Made by a program: the position numbers and the translations under genes
Part shown: positions 1 through 7,595 of the stretch, in pieces
Layout: the number at the start of each line of letters is the position of its first letter
How positions within the stretch are numbered: position 1 is the first letter of the stretch
Notes under the pieces: generated by a model
Seen by the model: only the letters and a program-made list of their open reading frames with translations
Told to the model about the DNA's origin: nothing
Databases searched by the model: none
From: RHKX01 sp046330415
Lineage (GTDB): Bacteria > Actinomycetota > Thermoleophilia > Solirubrobacterales > 70-9
DNA: 64,000 nucleotides
Direction: 5' to 3'
Assembly (NCBI GenBank): GCA_046330415.1
Contig: JAXLSW010000016.1
Span: 62,001-126,000 of the forward strand

Positions 1-1
1 C

Positions 2-616
2 CCCATCCTCGGCAACTTCCGCCCCGACAAGGTCTCCTTCCTGCCGGCGATGCGCTACTACGCCGGCAACTGGGCGACCAGCCAGTGGCTCTTCCGCAAG
101 CGGGGGGACGTGGAGGAGCGCTTCGACGCGGCGATCACCAAGCCCGGGCCGATCGTCGTCGAGCAGGTGACGCGCCTGTACGACCGCGACACCGCCGAGC
201 TGCTGCTGGCGAAGGGGCTGGCGTTCCGCGCGATGCACTCCCACGGGCGGGCGCTCCTCGGCCTGCTGCCGCACGCGGTCGACGACGTCGAGGCCTACAA
301 CGTGCGCGAGGGGGAGCTGATCTCCGGCGTCGTCAACGGCTGGAACTTCGGCGACGGCCACCTCCACGACAAGCAGCTGCTCGACGCGGTGCAGGAGCTC
401 TGCGGCTTCGAGGAGGGTGAGCTGCGGATCGTCACCCTCGAGTCACAGCCGGCTCACATCCCGCGCCAGCACTACCGGATCTACGACGCCGCGAGCGGCC
501 TGATCGAGGAGGGGTGGGTGAACGTCGTCGACATGACGACCCGCAACCCCTGGCTCGGCGGCTCCTTCGACTTCCCGGTCGACGTGAGCGAGCGCCGCGC
601 GGCTCCGTCTGCGTAG
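2..616 (+). CDS. C-terminal part of a DUF3556-like membrane-associated protein (5' truncated)
   Basis: The reading frame is open from base 2, so the gene starts before the window; the ATG at 50 is probably internal. The visible 204 residues are soluble and include GWNFGDGHLHDKQLL and LESQPAHIPRQHYRIYD. This pattern resembles the C-terminal half of the actinobacterial DUF3556 family, whose N-terminal part is a set of membrane segments, but no family search was possible. Function is unknown. The stop at 616 is followed 22 bases later by a perfect 14-bp palindrome (638-651) that could end transcription. Confidence 0.55.
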   Translation, partial: PILGNFRPDKVSFLPAMRYYAGNWATSQWLFRKRGDVEERFDAAITKPGPIVVEQVTRLYDRDTAELLLAKGLAFRAMHSHGRALLGLLPHAVDDVEAYNVREGELISGVVNGWNFGDGHLHDKQLLDAVQELCGFEEGELRIVTLESQPAHIPRQHYRIYDAASGLIEEGWVNVVDMTTRNPWLGGSFDFPVDVSERRAAPSA

Positions 617-718
617 AAGAGTCCGCTCAGTTCCCCGCGCGACCGGTCGCGAAGGGAGGCGGGGGCTCCCCGCGACGGCCGGTCTTCACCCGGATCTCGG
701 CCCGCAGGCGCTCTGCGT

Positions 719-753
719 CGCGTATTGACCCACCCATGGCAGGGCAATACGCG
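719..753. repeat. Inverted repeat, 9-bp perfect arms
   Basis: Arms CGCGTATTG (719-727) and CAATACGCG (745-753) enclose a 17-base core. Single copy seen in the window. The A/T-containing arms stand out from the GC-rich surroundings. Confidence 0.8.
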
Positions 754-779
754 TCGGACGGCCGCAGCCGCGCCGAACT

Positions 780-812
780 CGCAATCGCAGGTCCCACAGA
801 CGTGCGATTGCG
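780..812. repeat. Inverted repeat, 10-bp perfect arms
   Basis: Arms CGCAATCGCA (780-789) and TGCGATTGCG (803-812) enclose a 13-base core. Single copy seen; it lies 27 bases after the 719-753 element. Confidence 0.8.
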
Positions 813-856
813 ATTCCGTGCGGGTGCGGCGCCATCGCCTCGCGTTTCACGATTGG

Positions 857-942
857 CAGCGAAGGGAGGTGGGGAGTTCACCGCGGTGGCCGACGTCACC
901 GAGATCTCCCATGCTCCCCTCGCCGCCCATCGCCCCGGCGCC
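857..942 (+). repeat. Degenerate direct repeat, copy 1
   Basis: This stretch is repeated imperfectly at 1147-1231. Both begin with a GCAGCGAAGG-like block, continue through GGTGGGGAG and ACCGCG blocks, and end in CCCATCGCCCCGGCGC. A weaker copy of the first half begins near 646. The repeat spaces out the palindromes of this gene-free region. Confidence 0.65.
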
Positions 943-963
943 AGCCGTGGGGGATGGGCCGAG

Positions 964-1013
964 GACCTGTCACTCGGAAACGGACCTATTCCCTGCTTCC
1001 CGGGTGACAGGTC
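964..1013. repeat. 50-bp palindromic element A, copy 1
   Basis: Perfect 10-bp arms GACCTGTCAC (964-973) and GTGACAGGTC (1004-1013) surround a 30-base core that contains CGGACCTATTCCC. A second 50-bp copy starts 73 bases downstream. Confidence 0.85.
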
Positions 1014-1036
1014 GGCCGGGAGCTCCGACCTCGCGG

Positions 1037-1086
1037 GACCTGTCACCGGGGAACGGACCTATTCCCCGCTTGCTCGGTGACACGTC
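1037..1086. repeat. 50-bp palindromic element A, copy 2
   Basis: Arms GACCTGTCACCG (1037-1048) and CGGTGACACGTC (1075-1086) pair at 11 of 12 positions. The core adds an inner stem, GGGAA with TTCCC. Same length and layout as copy 1. A fragment like its left half (GTCACCGGGGAATGG) recurs at 2963-2977 over the start of the peptidase gene. Confidence 0.85.
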
Positions 1087-1146
1087 CGCTCGCGGCAGGG
1101 AGGTGCCGCGACGCGCGGGGCCATCGCCCCGCGCCCACAGGACCGG

Positions 1147-1231
1147 CAGCGAAGGAGGTGGGGAGCTCACCGCGACGGCCAGGCCTCACCGCGATCTCCC
1201 ACGTTCCCCTCGCTGCCCATCGCCCCGGCGC
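1147..1231 (+). repeat. Degenerate direct repeat, copy 2
   Basis: Second copy of the repeat at 857-942, in the same orientation. It runs directly into the next palindrome (1229-1267). Confidence 0.65.
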
Positions 1232-1267
1232 GGGCGCATCGACCGTCGACGTGGTTTCGCGCCCGCG
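1229..1267. repeat. Palindromic element F, copy 1
   Basis: Perfect arms CGCGGGCGC (1229-1237) and GCGCCCGCG (1259-1267) around a 21-base core ending in GTGGTTTC. A partner with the same arms is at 1294-1333. Confidence 0.75.
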
Positions 1268-1293
1268 TCGATGGTTGAGCGCCCTGGCAGCCG

Positions 1294-1333
1294 ACGCGGG
1301 CGCCTGCGCTGGGCGTGGTTTCCGCGCCCGCGT
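1294..1333. repeat. Palindromic element F, copy 2
   Basis: Perfect 10-bp arms ACGCGGGCGC (1294-1303) and GCGCCCGCGT (1324-1333) around a 20-base core that also carries GTGGTTTC. Same orientation as copy 1, 65 bases apart. Confidence 0.75.
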
Positions 1334-1440
1334 TGGAGGGACGACGCGGGCCAATGGGGCCGCGCGCGGCCTCCATTTCCCTCGCCTCCCGTCGCGATCG
1401 GTCCGCTGCTGCGCCCATCAGTCTCGCGAAGGGCCCACGG

Positions 1441-1475
1441 TGCCGTTTTGGTCCGGCATTCGGACGAAAACGGCA
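1441..1475 (+). repeat. 35-bp hairpin element D, copy 1
   Basis: Outer arms TGCCGTTTT and AAAACGGCA are perfect. One mismatch separates them from an inner stem GTCCG/CGGAC closed by a 5-base loop. A related copy lies in reverse orientation at 14830-14864, sharing also the flank ACGCAGG (1476-1482). Confidence 0.8.
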
Positions 1476-1527
1476 ACGCAGGATGGTGTTGTGCCCGCAA
1501 CTGTTGCGCGCGCAAGGGTTGTGCTAC

Positions 1528-1547
1528 AGTTACTTGCATCAGCAACT
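1528..1547. promoter_or_regulatory. Possible MarR-type operator upstream of the yceI-like gene
   Basis: A 20-bp imperfect palindrome with half sites AGTTACT and AGCAACT ends 31 bases before the start codon. GCAAC-type half sites recur upstream (GCAACTGTTGC at 1497-1507), and a perfect 12-bp palindrome TTGCGCGCGCAA sits at 1504-1515. Half sites of this kind are typical of MarR-family binding. No MarR gene is visible nearby, so the regulator is unknown. Confidence 0.35.
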
Positions 1548-1578
1548 AATTCCCCCTTCCCCCTTGGAGGCACCAGAC

Positions 1579-2142
1579 ATGAGCACCGAGACCATCGACA
1601 AGCACACGATCGCCCCCGCCGGTACCTGGAAGGTCGACGCGGCCCACTCTCGCTTCGGCTTCTCCGTCAAGCACATGGGCGTCGCCACGGTCCGCGGCCA
1701 CTTCGAGGACGTCGACGGGACCCTGACGATCGGCGACGACCTCGCCTCGGCGAAGATCGTCGGCTCCGCGAAGGCCGCCAGCGTCCAGACGGGTGTCTCC
1801 CAGCGCGACGACCACCTGCGCTCGGCCGACTTCTTCGACGCCGAGAACTACCCGGAGCTCAGCTTCGAGTCCAAGAGCATCGAGGCGATCGACGACGAGA
1901 CCTACAAGATCGTCGGCGACCTGACGATCCACGGCGTCACCCGCGAGATCGAGCTCGAGGCCGAGGTCGGCGGCGTCGAGGTCGGGATGAACGGTGAGGA
2001 CCGGGTCGGCCTCGAGGTCACCGGCAAGCTCTCCCGCAGCGAGTTCGAGATGAAGTTCAACGCGGCGCTCGGCAGCGGTAACGCGGTCGTCTCCGACAAG
2101 GTCAAGCTCGCGCTCGACATCTCGGCCATCCGCGAGGCCTAA
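1579..2142 (+). CDS. YceI-family lipocalin-like protein
   Basis: 187 residues covering one complete YceI domain: TWKVDAAHSRFGFSVKHMGV near residues 15-34, a SADFFDAENYPELSFES block near 80, and LTIHGVTREIELEAE near 115. The family forms an eight-stranded lipocalin-like barrel that binds long isoprenoid or amide ligands. No signal peptide is visible, so a cytoplasmic location is likely. The start is set by GGAGG at 1566-1570, eight bases before ATG; longer frames upstream run through the repeat region and are not credible. The gene is monocistronic, ended by the hairpin at 2186-2220. Confidence 0.92.
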   Translation: MSTETIDKHTIAPAGTWKVDAAHSRFGFSVKHMGVATVRGHFEDVDGTLTIGDDLASAKIVGSAKAASVQTGVSQRDDHLRSADFFDAENYPELSFESKSIEAIDDETYKIVGDLTIHGVTREIELEAEVGGVEVGMNGEDRVGLEVTGKLSRSEFEMKFNAALGSGNAVVSDKVKLALDISAIREA

Positions 2143-2185
2143 GCCACCCTCGTCTCCCAGCGGGTTCGTCCCGCTCGAGTTCCGG

Positions 2186-2220
2186 CGCCCGCCGCTCCCA
2201 ACGCCCGGGAGCGGCGGGCG
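2186..2220 (+). terminator. Strong hairpin terminator after the yceI-like gene
   Basis: Perfect 14-bp stem, CGCCCGCCGCTCCC (2186-2199) with GGGAGCGGCGGGCG (2207-2220), with a 7-base loop. It is followed by TCTTCGTCT, a weak pyrimidine tract typical of high-GC genomes. Confidence 0.75.
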
Positions 2221-2256
2221 TCTTCGTCTGTGGGAGCCCCGTCTAGGGTGTGCCGC

Positions 2257-2925
2257 ATGATCGAGACCTCTCAGGAAGGCGCCGTGACCATCCTCCGGAT
2301 GAACGCGGAGGAGAACCGCTTCAACCCGCCCCACCTCGACTCGCTCGAGGCGGCGCTGGACGAGGTCGATGCCTCCGAGGGCGAGGCGGCGATCGTCATC
2401 ACCGGCACCGGGAAGTTCTTCTCCAACGGGCTCGACCTCGAGTGGATGGGGCGCGCGGGGGAGGGCGAGCCGCAGAAGAACGTCGAGCGGGTGCAGGCGA
2501 TGCTCGCGCGCCTGCTGGCCTCGCCCGTCGCCGTGATCGCGGCGATGAACGGGCACGCCTTCGCGGCCGGAGCGATGCTGGCGCTCGCCTGCGACGAGCG
2601 GGTGATGCGCACCGACCGCGGGTTCTTCTGCCTCCCCGAGGTCGACATCAACATCCCCTTCACCCCCGGGATGTCGGCGCTGATCCGGGCCAAGCTGCCG
2701 ATCCGGACGGCCCGCGAGGCGATGCTCACGGGGCGCCGCTACGGGGGCGCCGACGCGGTAGCGGCGGGGATCGCCGACGAGGACGTTCCGGAGGATCAGG
2801 TCGTCGCTCGCGCGGTCGAGCGGGCGGCGGTGCTGGCGGGCAAGAACCGCATGGTCGTCGGCGCCATCAAGACCGAGATGTACGCCTCGGCCCTCGAGGC
2901 GCTGCGACAGCCGTTCAAGTTCTGA
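2257..2925 (+). CDS. Enoyl-CoA hydratase/isomerase family protein, delta3,delta2-enoyl-CoA isomerase-like
   Basis: 222 residues forming a compact crotonase fold. The oxyanion-hole segments are FFSNGLDLEWM near residues 54-64 and GHAFAAGAMLALACDERVM near 98-116. The segment FCLPEVDINIPFTPGMSALI resembles the monofunctional delta3,delta2-enoyl-CoA isomerases of plants and actinobacteria, which shift a double bond so that unsaturated fatty acids can enter beta-oxidation. The hydratase glutamate pair is not evident, which favours isomerase. ATG 2257 fits the usual family N-terminus; an upstream GTG at 2230 adds only low-complexity residues. Confidence 0.8.
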   Translation: MIETSQEGAVTILRMNAEENRFNPPHLDSLEAALDEVDASEGEAAIVITGTGKFFSNGLDLEWMGRAGEGEPQKNVERVQAMLARLLASPVAVIAAMNGHAFAAGAMLALACDERVMRTDRGFFCLPEVDINIPFTPGMSALIRAKLPIRTAREAMLTGRRYGGADAVAAGIADEDVPEDQVVARAVERAAVLAGKNRMVVGAIKTEMYASALEALRQPFKF

Positions 2926-2973
2926 GGTCGTCGCCCCGGCCGTAGTCGGTCGGTCTGCAATCGTCACCGGGGA

Positions 2974-4359
2974 ATGGGACGGACCCTCGCCACGATCGTC
3001 GCCGCGATCGCGCTGCTGGTCGGCCTCGCGCTGCTCGACCACGGGCGGGAGCGGGAGCCCGCCGGTGATGCGCTCGCGGGCCGGGTCGCCGACGAGCAGG
3101 AGTCCGGCGCGGTGACCGCAGCACCAGCCGGTCCCGCGGGCGGCGGCCCAGGCGGCTCGCTGACCGACTGCCTCGGTTCGTTCGCGGCCACGCCGCCTGA
3201 GCGGAGCGAGTTCCCCGGGCTCGACGAGCGCGGGGTCGAGGAGATCAGCGATCGCGTCGAGCGGATCCGCGAGCTGAAGTTCAGCGGGCCGGTCGATGCC
3301 ACCTTCCTCGGCAACGCCGCCCTCGATCGCCGCATCGACGAGCTCGCCGGCACCAAGGGGGCGCGTGCGCTCGCCGCCCGCCAGGGCGCGGCGCTCGAGC
3401 TGCTGGGAGCGATCCCGGAGGGCTCCGACCTCTACGAGCTGACGACCCAGGCGCTCGCCGCGCAGGTCGTCGGCCTCTACGTTCCCGAGACCAAGCAGCT
3501 GCTCGTCGCCACCTCGGGTGATCCCGGGGCCGTCGAGGAGCTCACCCTCGCGCACGAGCTCGAGCACGCGCTCGCCGACGACGACCTCGGGTTGCCGTCG
3601 ACGGGCAAGGTCGAGGCCGGGGAGGGGGACCGCGACCTCGCCGCGGAGTCGCTCGTCGAGGGTGACGCGACGCTGACGATGGAGCTCTACGCGCTGCGCT
3701 ACGTCGACCTCTCCGACCAGCTCGACCTCGGCGATGATCCCCAGGTCGCCGACGCCGGCCTCGGCAAGCTCCCGGATTTCCTGCGCCGGCAGCTCCTCTT
3801 CCCCTACGAGGCCGGGCTGCAGTACGTCTGCGACCGCTTCGAGCAGGGCGGCTGGCAGGCGGTCGACGACGCCTACCGCGACCCGCCCGCCTCGACCGCC
3901 GAGCTGCTCGGGCTGCGCGATGCCGACCCAGTCGAGGCGCCGCCGGCCGGCCACCTCGACGCCCCCTGGCGCCCTGTGCTCCGCGACCAGCTCGGCGCCG
4001 CCGCCCTCGCCTGGCTCTTCGCCGCGCCCGGTGGAGACCCCGACCGCGCCCTCCCCGATCCGCGGGAGCCGATCGGCGGGTGGGCGGGGGACACGGTGAC
4101 GCTCTGGGAGCGGCCCGGCGGCGACTCCGCGCTGTCGCTCTCGATCGTCGACGAGGGCGGGTCGCTGTGCGGGGCGATGATCGCCTGGTACGCCGCGGCG
4201 AACCCGGAGGCCGAGCTCTCCCGCGAGGGTGAGACGACCAGCTTCAGCGACGAGGCCGCCGGCCGGGCGGCCGCGGTCAGCTGCTCCGGCGAGTCGGTCC
4301 TCGTCGGCATTGGACCCGATCAGGAGACTGCTGCCACACTTGCCGCCGAGGGGTCATGA
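2974..4359 (+). CDS. Secreted or membrane-anchored zinc metallopeptidase-like protein
   Basis: 461 residues. Residues 5-22 form one hydrophobic segment (signal peptide or anchor), followed by a Gly/Ala/Pro-rich linker. The zinc motif HELEH lies at about 194-198 in the context LTLAHELEHALAD, and a downstream glutamate in SLVEGDAT (about 228-233) sits where the third ligand of gluzincin-type peptidases is expected. The rest, with a WERPGGDSALSLS segment near 380, is unassigned. The stop overlaps the start of the cyclase gene (ATGA, 4356-4359), so the two are translationally coupled. Family and substrate are not identified. Confidence 0.6.
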   Translation: MGRTLATIVAAIALLVGLALLDHGREREPAGDALAGRVADEQESGAVTAAPAGPAGGGPGGSLTDCLGSFAATPPERSEFPGLDERGVEEISDRVERIRELKFSGPVDATFLGNAALDRRIDELAGTKGARALAARQGAALELLGAIPEGSDLYELTTQALAAQVVGLYVPETKQLLVATSGDPGAVEELTLAHELEHALADDDLGLPSTGKVEAGEGDRDLAAESLVEGDATLTMELYALRYVDLSDQLDLGDDPQVADAGLGKLPDFLRRQLLFPYEAGLQYVCDRFEQGGWQAVDDAYRDPPASTAELLGLRDADPVEAPPAGHLDAPWRPVLRDQLGAAALAWLFAAPGGDPDRALPDPREPIGGWAGDTVTLWERPGGDSALSLSIVDEGGSLCGAMIAWYAAANPEAELSREGETTSFSDEAAGRAAAVSCSGESVLVGIGPDQETAATLAAEGS

Positions 4360-5570
4360 GGGAGCGCACCAGGGAGATCAGCCACGCGCGGCTCGCCGAG
4401 GTCGCCGCGGTCTACACCGACACCCAGGTCGCGGCCGAGCTGTTCGATCCAGATTGGAACCTGATCTGGGTCTCCGACGAGCTCAAGGCGCTGCTCGGCG
4501 TCGAGGACGACGACCTATTCGGCGTCGGCCTGCACATCCTCGAGGGGCGCGCCGGCGCGCTCTGGGCCGCCGCGGCCACCGCTGATTCCCAGGTGGAGTG
4601 GAACCGGGCGAACCTCGGCTACATCCTCCACGAGACCCCCGACGACGTCCTCGCGGGCATCGTTGAGAGGATCGGGACCGCGGTGGACGTCGGCCAGAGC
4701 ATCCCTCCCGGGATCGAGCTGAGCGCGGCGCCGTCGAGCTGGTCCTACGAGCTCCACTACCGCCGGCCCGGCTTCCCACCCCAGCGCATCAAGTGCGATT
4801 CGCGGCGGATCGTCGGCGCCGACGGCGAGCGCATCGGCACGGCGTTCGTCTACTCGCCCGCCATGTCTGCGCGCGTTCTCGATCTGCTCGTCCGCGGTGA
4901 CGAGCGCATGTACGAGCGGATGGCGAAGCTGATCGCGCCGGGCCGCCGCACCGCCGCGATCCTGTTCGCCGACCTGCAGGCCTCGGGGTCGCTCTCGCGG
5001 CGTCTGCCCAGCGCGGTCTACTTCCGGCTCGTGGCGGCCCTGACGACCGCGATCGACGACGTCGTCATCAGCCACGGAGGGATCGTCGGCAAGCACGCCG
5101 GCGACGGCGTGACGGCCTTCTTCCTCGCCGACGACGCGGGCTCGCCCTCGGCGGCGGCGCGCGCGGCTCTCGAGGCCGCCACCGGCATCACCGAGGTCGC
5201 CGGCGGGCTGGCGGGCGAGCTCTCCGGCGAGGGGATCGAGATCGAGGCCGGCGAGGTGCGCATGAACGTCGGCGTCCACTGGGGAGGCGCCCTCTACATG
5301 GGTCAGATCGTCACCGGCGGCAGGCTCGAGGTGACCGCCCTCGGCGACGAGGTGAACGAGGCGGCGCGGATCCAGCAGGTCGCCCGCGACGGTGTGGCCT
5401 TCGCCTCCAAGGCGGTCGTCGAGCGGCTCGAACCCGCCGATGCCTCCTCCGCGGGGATCGACCCCGACACCGTCGTCTACCGCACCGTCGGCGAGATCCC
5501 CGGAGCCGACGAGAAGACGATCCGCGACGCGGGCGGCATCGCCGTCACGGAGATCAAGGCGACGGGCTGA
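4356..5570 (+). CDS. PAS-like sensor fused to a class III adenylate/guanylate cyclase domain
   Basis: 404 residues. Residues 20-180 look like a PAS-type sensor (LFDPDWNLIWVSDELKALLG at the start, a FVYSPAM end). Residues 195-345 carry a class III cyclase catalytic domain: ILFADLQASG with the first metal aspartate near 206, GKHAGDGVTAFF near 245-256, GVHWGGALYMGQ, and LGDEVNEAARIQ near 330-341, where nucleotide cyclases have the transition-state Asn/Arg pair. No membrane segment is seen, so this is a soluble signalling protein making cAMP or cGMP. Coupled by ATGA to the peptidase gene; function of the pair unknown. Confidence 0.82.
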   Translation: MRERTREISHARLAEVAAVYTDTQVAAELFDPDWNLIWVSDELKALLGVEDDDLFGVGLHILEGRAGALWAAAATADSQVEWNRANLGYILHETPDDVLAGIVERIGTAVDVGQSIPPGIELSAAPSSWSYELHYRRPGFPPQRIKCDSRRIVGADGERIGTAFVYSPAMSARVLDLLVRGDERMYERMAKLIAPGRRTAAILFADLQASGSLSRRLPSAVYFRLVAALTTAIDDVVISHGGIVGKHAGDGVTAFFLADDAGSPSAAARAALEAATGITEVAGGLAGELSGEGIEIEAGEVRMNVGVHWGGALYMGQIVTGGRLEVTALGDEVNEAARIQQVARDGVAFASKAVVERLEPADASSAGIDPDTVVYRTVGEIPGADEKTIRDAGGIAVTEIKATG

Positions 5571-5577
5571 CCCGCCC

Positions 5578-7410
5578 TCAGCAGGCGGGCGGAACCGTGT
5601 TCGTGACCGTCTCGATGCGCCCGTCGAGCACGGAGACCTGAGCCGAGATCTTCGTCGGCCTGGCCTTGCGCAACTCCGCGCGCTCGATCCGCAGCCGGAT
5701 CGGGCGCTTGTCGTCGGTGACGTTGTCGTCGGGGATCAGGAACTTGGCCGAGACCACGTCGCCGGCGTCGGCCCCGCCGATCCTGACCCGCACCGCGGTG
5801 CGGACGCAGCGCTTCCCCCCGGCCCGGCGCGCCGTCGCGTAGGCGGTCTTCAGCTTCAGCTTCGGCGCGATCCGACAGCCCTTCGTGCGGCAGAACTGCA
5901 GCCGGTCGAGGAGCCGGCTCAGCGCGGCGCGCTCGGGCGCGTAACCCGCGCGGTTGTGGAGGCTCTGCATCTCGGCCGGGTCCCGCTCGAGGTCGTAGAG
6001 CTCCTGCTCTCCGTTGGGGTAGCGCATGTAGGCGTAGCGGTCGGTGCGAACGCCCCGGTAACGCGGTGTCGTCGGGCTGGCCGGGTCGTAGCAGACCTTC
6101 TCATCCGTCTGGCACCAGTTCTCGAGGACCATCGCGCGACCGGGGAAGTACCGCTCGTCCTTGATCAGCGGCATCAGGGTCCGCCCGTCGACCGGCGCCG
6201 CGTTGGGAATGCCGGCGAGGTCGAGGATCGTCGGCGCGATGTCGATGTTCGCGCCGGGCTGCTTGCGCACCTCGTTCTTCGGGATCCCGGGGCCGCGGAT
6301 CTCGAACGGGATCCTGATCGATTCCTCGTAGGGGTACTGCTTGCCGTTCGGGATCCGGTGCTCGCCGAGCAGGAAGCCGTTGTCGGACATGAAGATGATC
6401 ACGGTGTCCTTCAGGTCGCCCGTCTTGTGCAGGGTCGTGACGAGCCGCTTGACCATGTCGTCGACCGCGTAGAGCGACCCGATCCGCGAGCGGTAGCGGT
6501 TGCGCGTCTGCCCGGTGGCGGCGCCGGTCATCAGCGGCCGCGCCCGGATCGCCTCCGGCTTGTCGGAGATGTCGGCCTCGTTGAACGAGGCCGGATGCGG
6601 CAGCTTCAGCTTCCCGATCCGGTTGACGTCGCGGGGCGCGGGGCGGGGGTTGGGGTACGTCGGCGTCTCGGCGTCGTCGTCTCCGTCGGAGGGGCGCTTG
6701 AAGACCTCGACGTGCGGAGCGAGCGGAGCGATCGAGAGGTAGAAGGGGCGCTCGGAGGGAGCGTTGCGGTTGATGAAGTCGACGGCCTTGTCCGCGTAGA
6801 CGTCGGTCTGGTAGTTGGCCGGGTCGGGGGTGTCGTAGTCGCCGTAGGTGACGAGGTTGCCGTTCTCGTTCAGCGTGTAGCCGTACATCCGGTAGGTCCC
6901 CGGCGTGACCGAGCCGTACCACTCAGACCATCCCGGCGGGATCTCGTCCGGGTCCTCGGCCCCGTAGCCGTTGACGTACTTGCCGATGGGCCGGTGTGGT
7001 AGCTTGCGCGCTCGAGCCAGACGGGAGCGTCTCGTCGTCGTCGAAGACGGAGAAGCCGCCGTATGGCGGGCTGTTGCGGAAGACGCCGGTGTTGTGCGCG
7101 GGCCGGTGAGGATCGTGGAGCGGGAGGGGCAGCAGACGGGGTTGCTGGCGTAGAAGTTCCTGAACGTCGTGCCCTTGCGGGTGATCAGCTTCCGCACCTG
7201 CGGCATCGCCTTCATCGAGTCGATGTCCTGATCGTCGGTGAGGACGATCAGGAAGTTCGGGCTCCCCGGGTGGCTCGGCCGTCGCCTCCGCCCTTGCCGG
7301 GCTTTGGCGCCGATCGCCCGGGCTGCGAACGCGGCGGCCACGGCGAGCATGCAGGGCGAGCAGGCGAGGAAGCTCCCCGCGCGGGCCGCGTCCGCGCTCA
7401 ATCCTGGCAT
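5578..7410 (-). pseudogene. Secreted sulfatase with three frameshifts
   Basis: Read from 7410, a signal-like N-terminus leads into NFLIVLTDDQDIDSM (metal-binding Asp pair) and CCPSRSTILTG, the CxPSR motif whose cysteine becomes formylglycine. Family sequence then jumps frame at about 7101 (AHNTGVFRN follows), again near 7022 (VWLERA) and near 6991 (IGKYVNGYG), after which the original frame continues to PFYLSIAPLAPHVE, SDNGFLLGEH and a C-terminal beta-rich extension. Because all expected segments survive in order, I read this as one sulfatase gene of about 610 residues with three indels, from real decay or sequence error. Start chosen at the ATG giving a signal peptide. Convergent with the cyclase gene. 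Confidence 0.7.
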
Positions 7411-7595
7411 GCCTTGCCAACACGATCGGCCGCTGAGAGTAGCGACGGGGCAGGGCGTCTCCGCCGGTTCGGCGTTCAGGTCGCGCGCGTCGTTGCCGGT
7501 TCGGCTCGCGCTTCGGCCTCGCCGGGAGCGGCGCCGTTCCCGTTTCCGTTGCCGTTCCTGCCGGGTGCCGAGTCCTCCTCGCCATCCGCGCCGGC

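Larger units (their letters stand above)
617..1578. other. Gene-free region dense in inverted repeats
   Basis: No credible ORF: the frames here are arginine/proline-rich shadows. The stretch holds at least eight inverted repeats (638-651, 719-753, 780-812, 964-1013, 1037-1086, 1092-1111, 1229-1267, 1294-1333, 1441-1475) and a degenerate direct repeat of about 85 bases (857-942 and 1147-1231, with a weaker start near 646). The last 80 bases hold the likely promoter and operator of the yceI-like gene. Confidence 0.8.

Noticed and set aside
964..1086. Tandem palindromes as a CRISPR array
   Set aside because: Only two units, the units themselves are palindromes of 50 bp, spacers are not of uniform repeat/spacer form, and no cas genes are in the window.
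719..1475. Array of integron attC sites
   Set aside because: No GTTRRRY/RYYYAAC core sites, no cassettes between the palindromes and no integrase.
1546..3954. 802-residue minus-strand ORF over the yceI, isomerase and peptidase genes
   Set aside because: It is antisense to three well-supported genes and has the composition of a shadow frame; long antisense frames are expected at this GC content.
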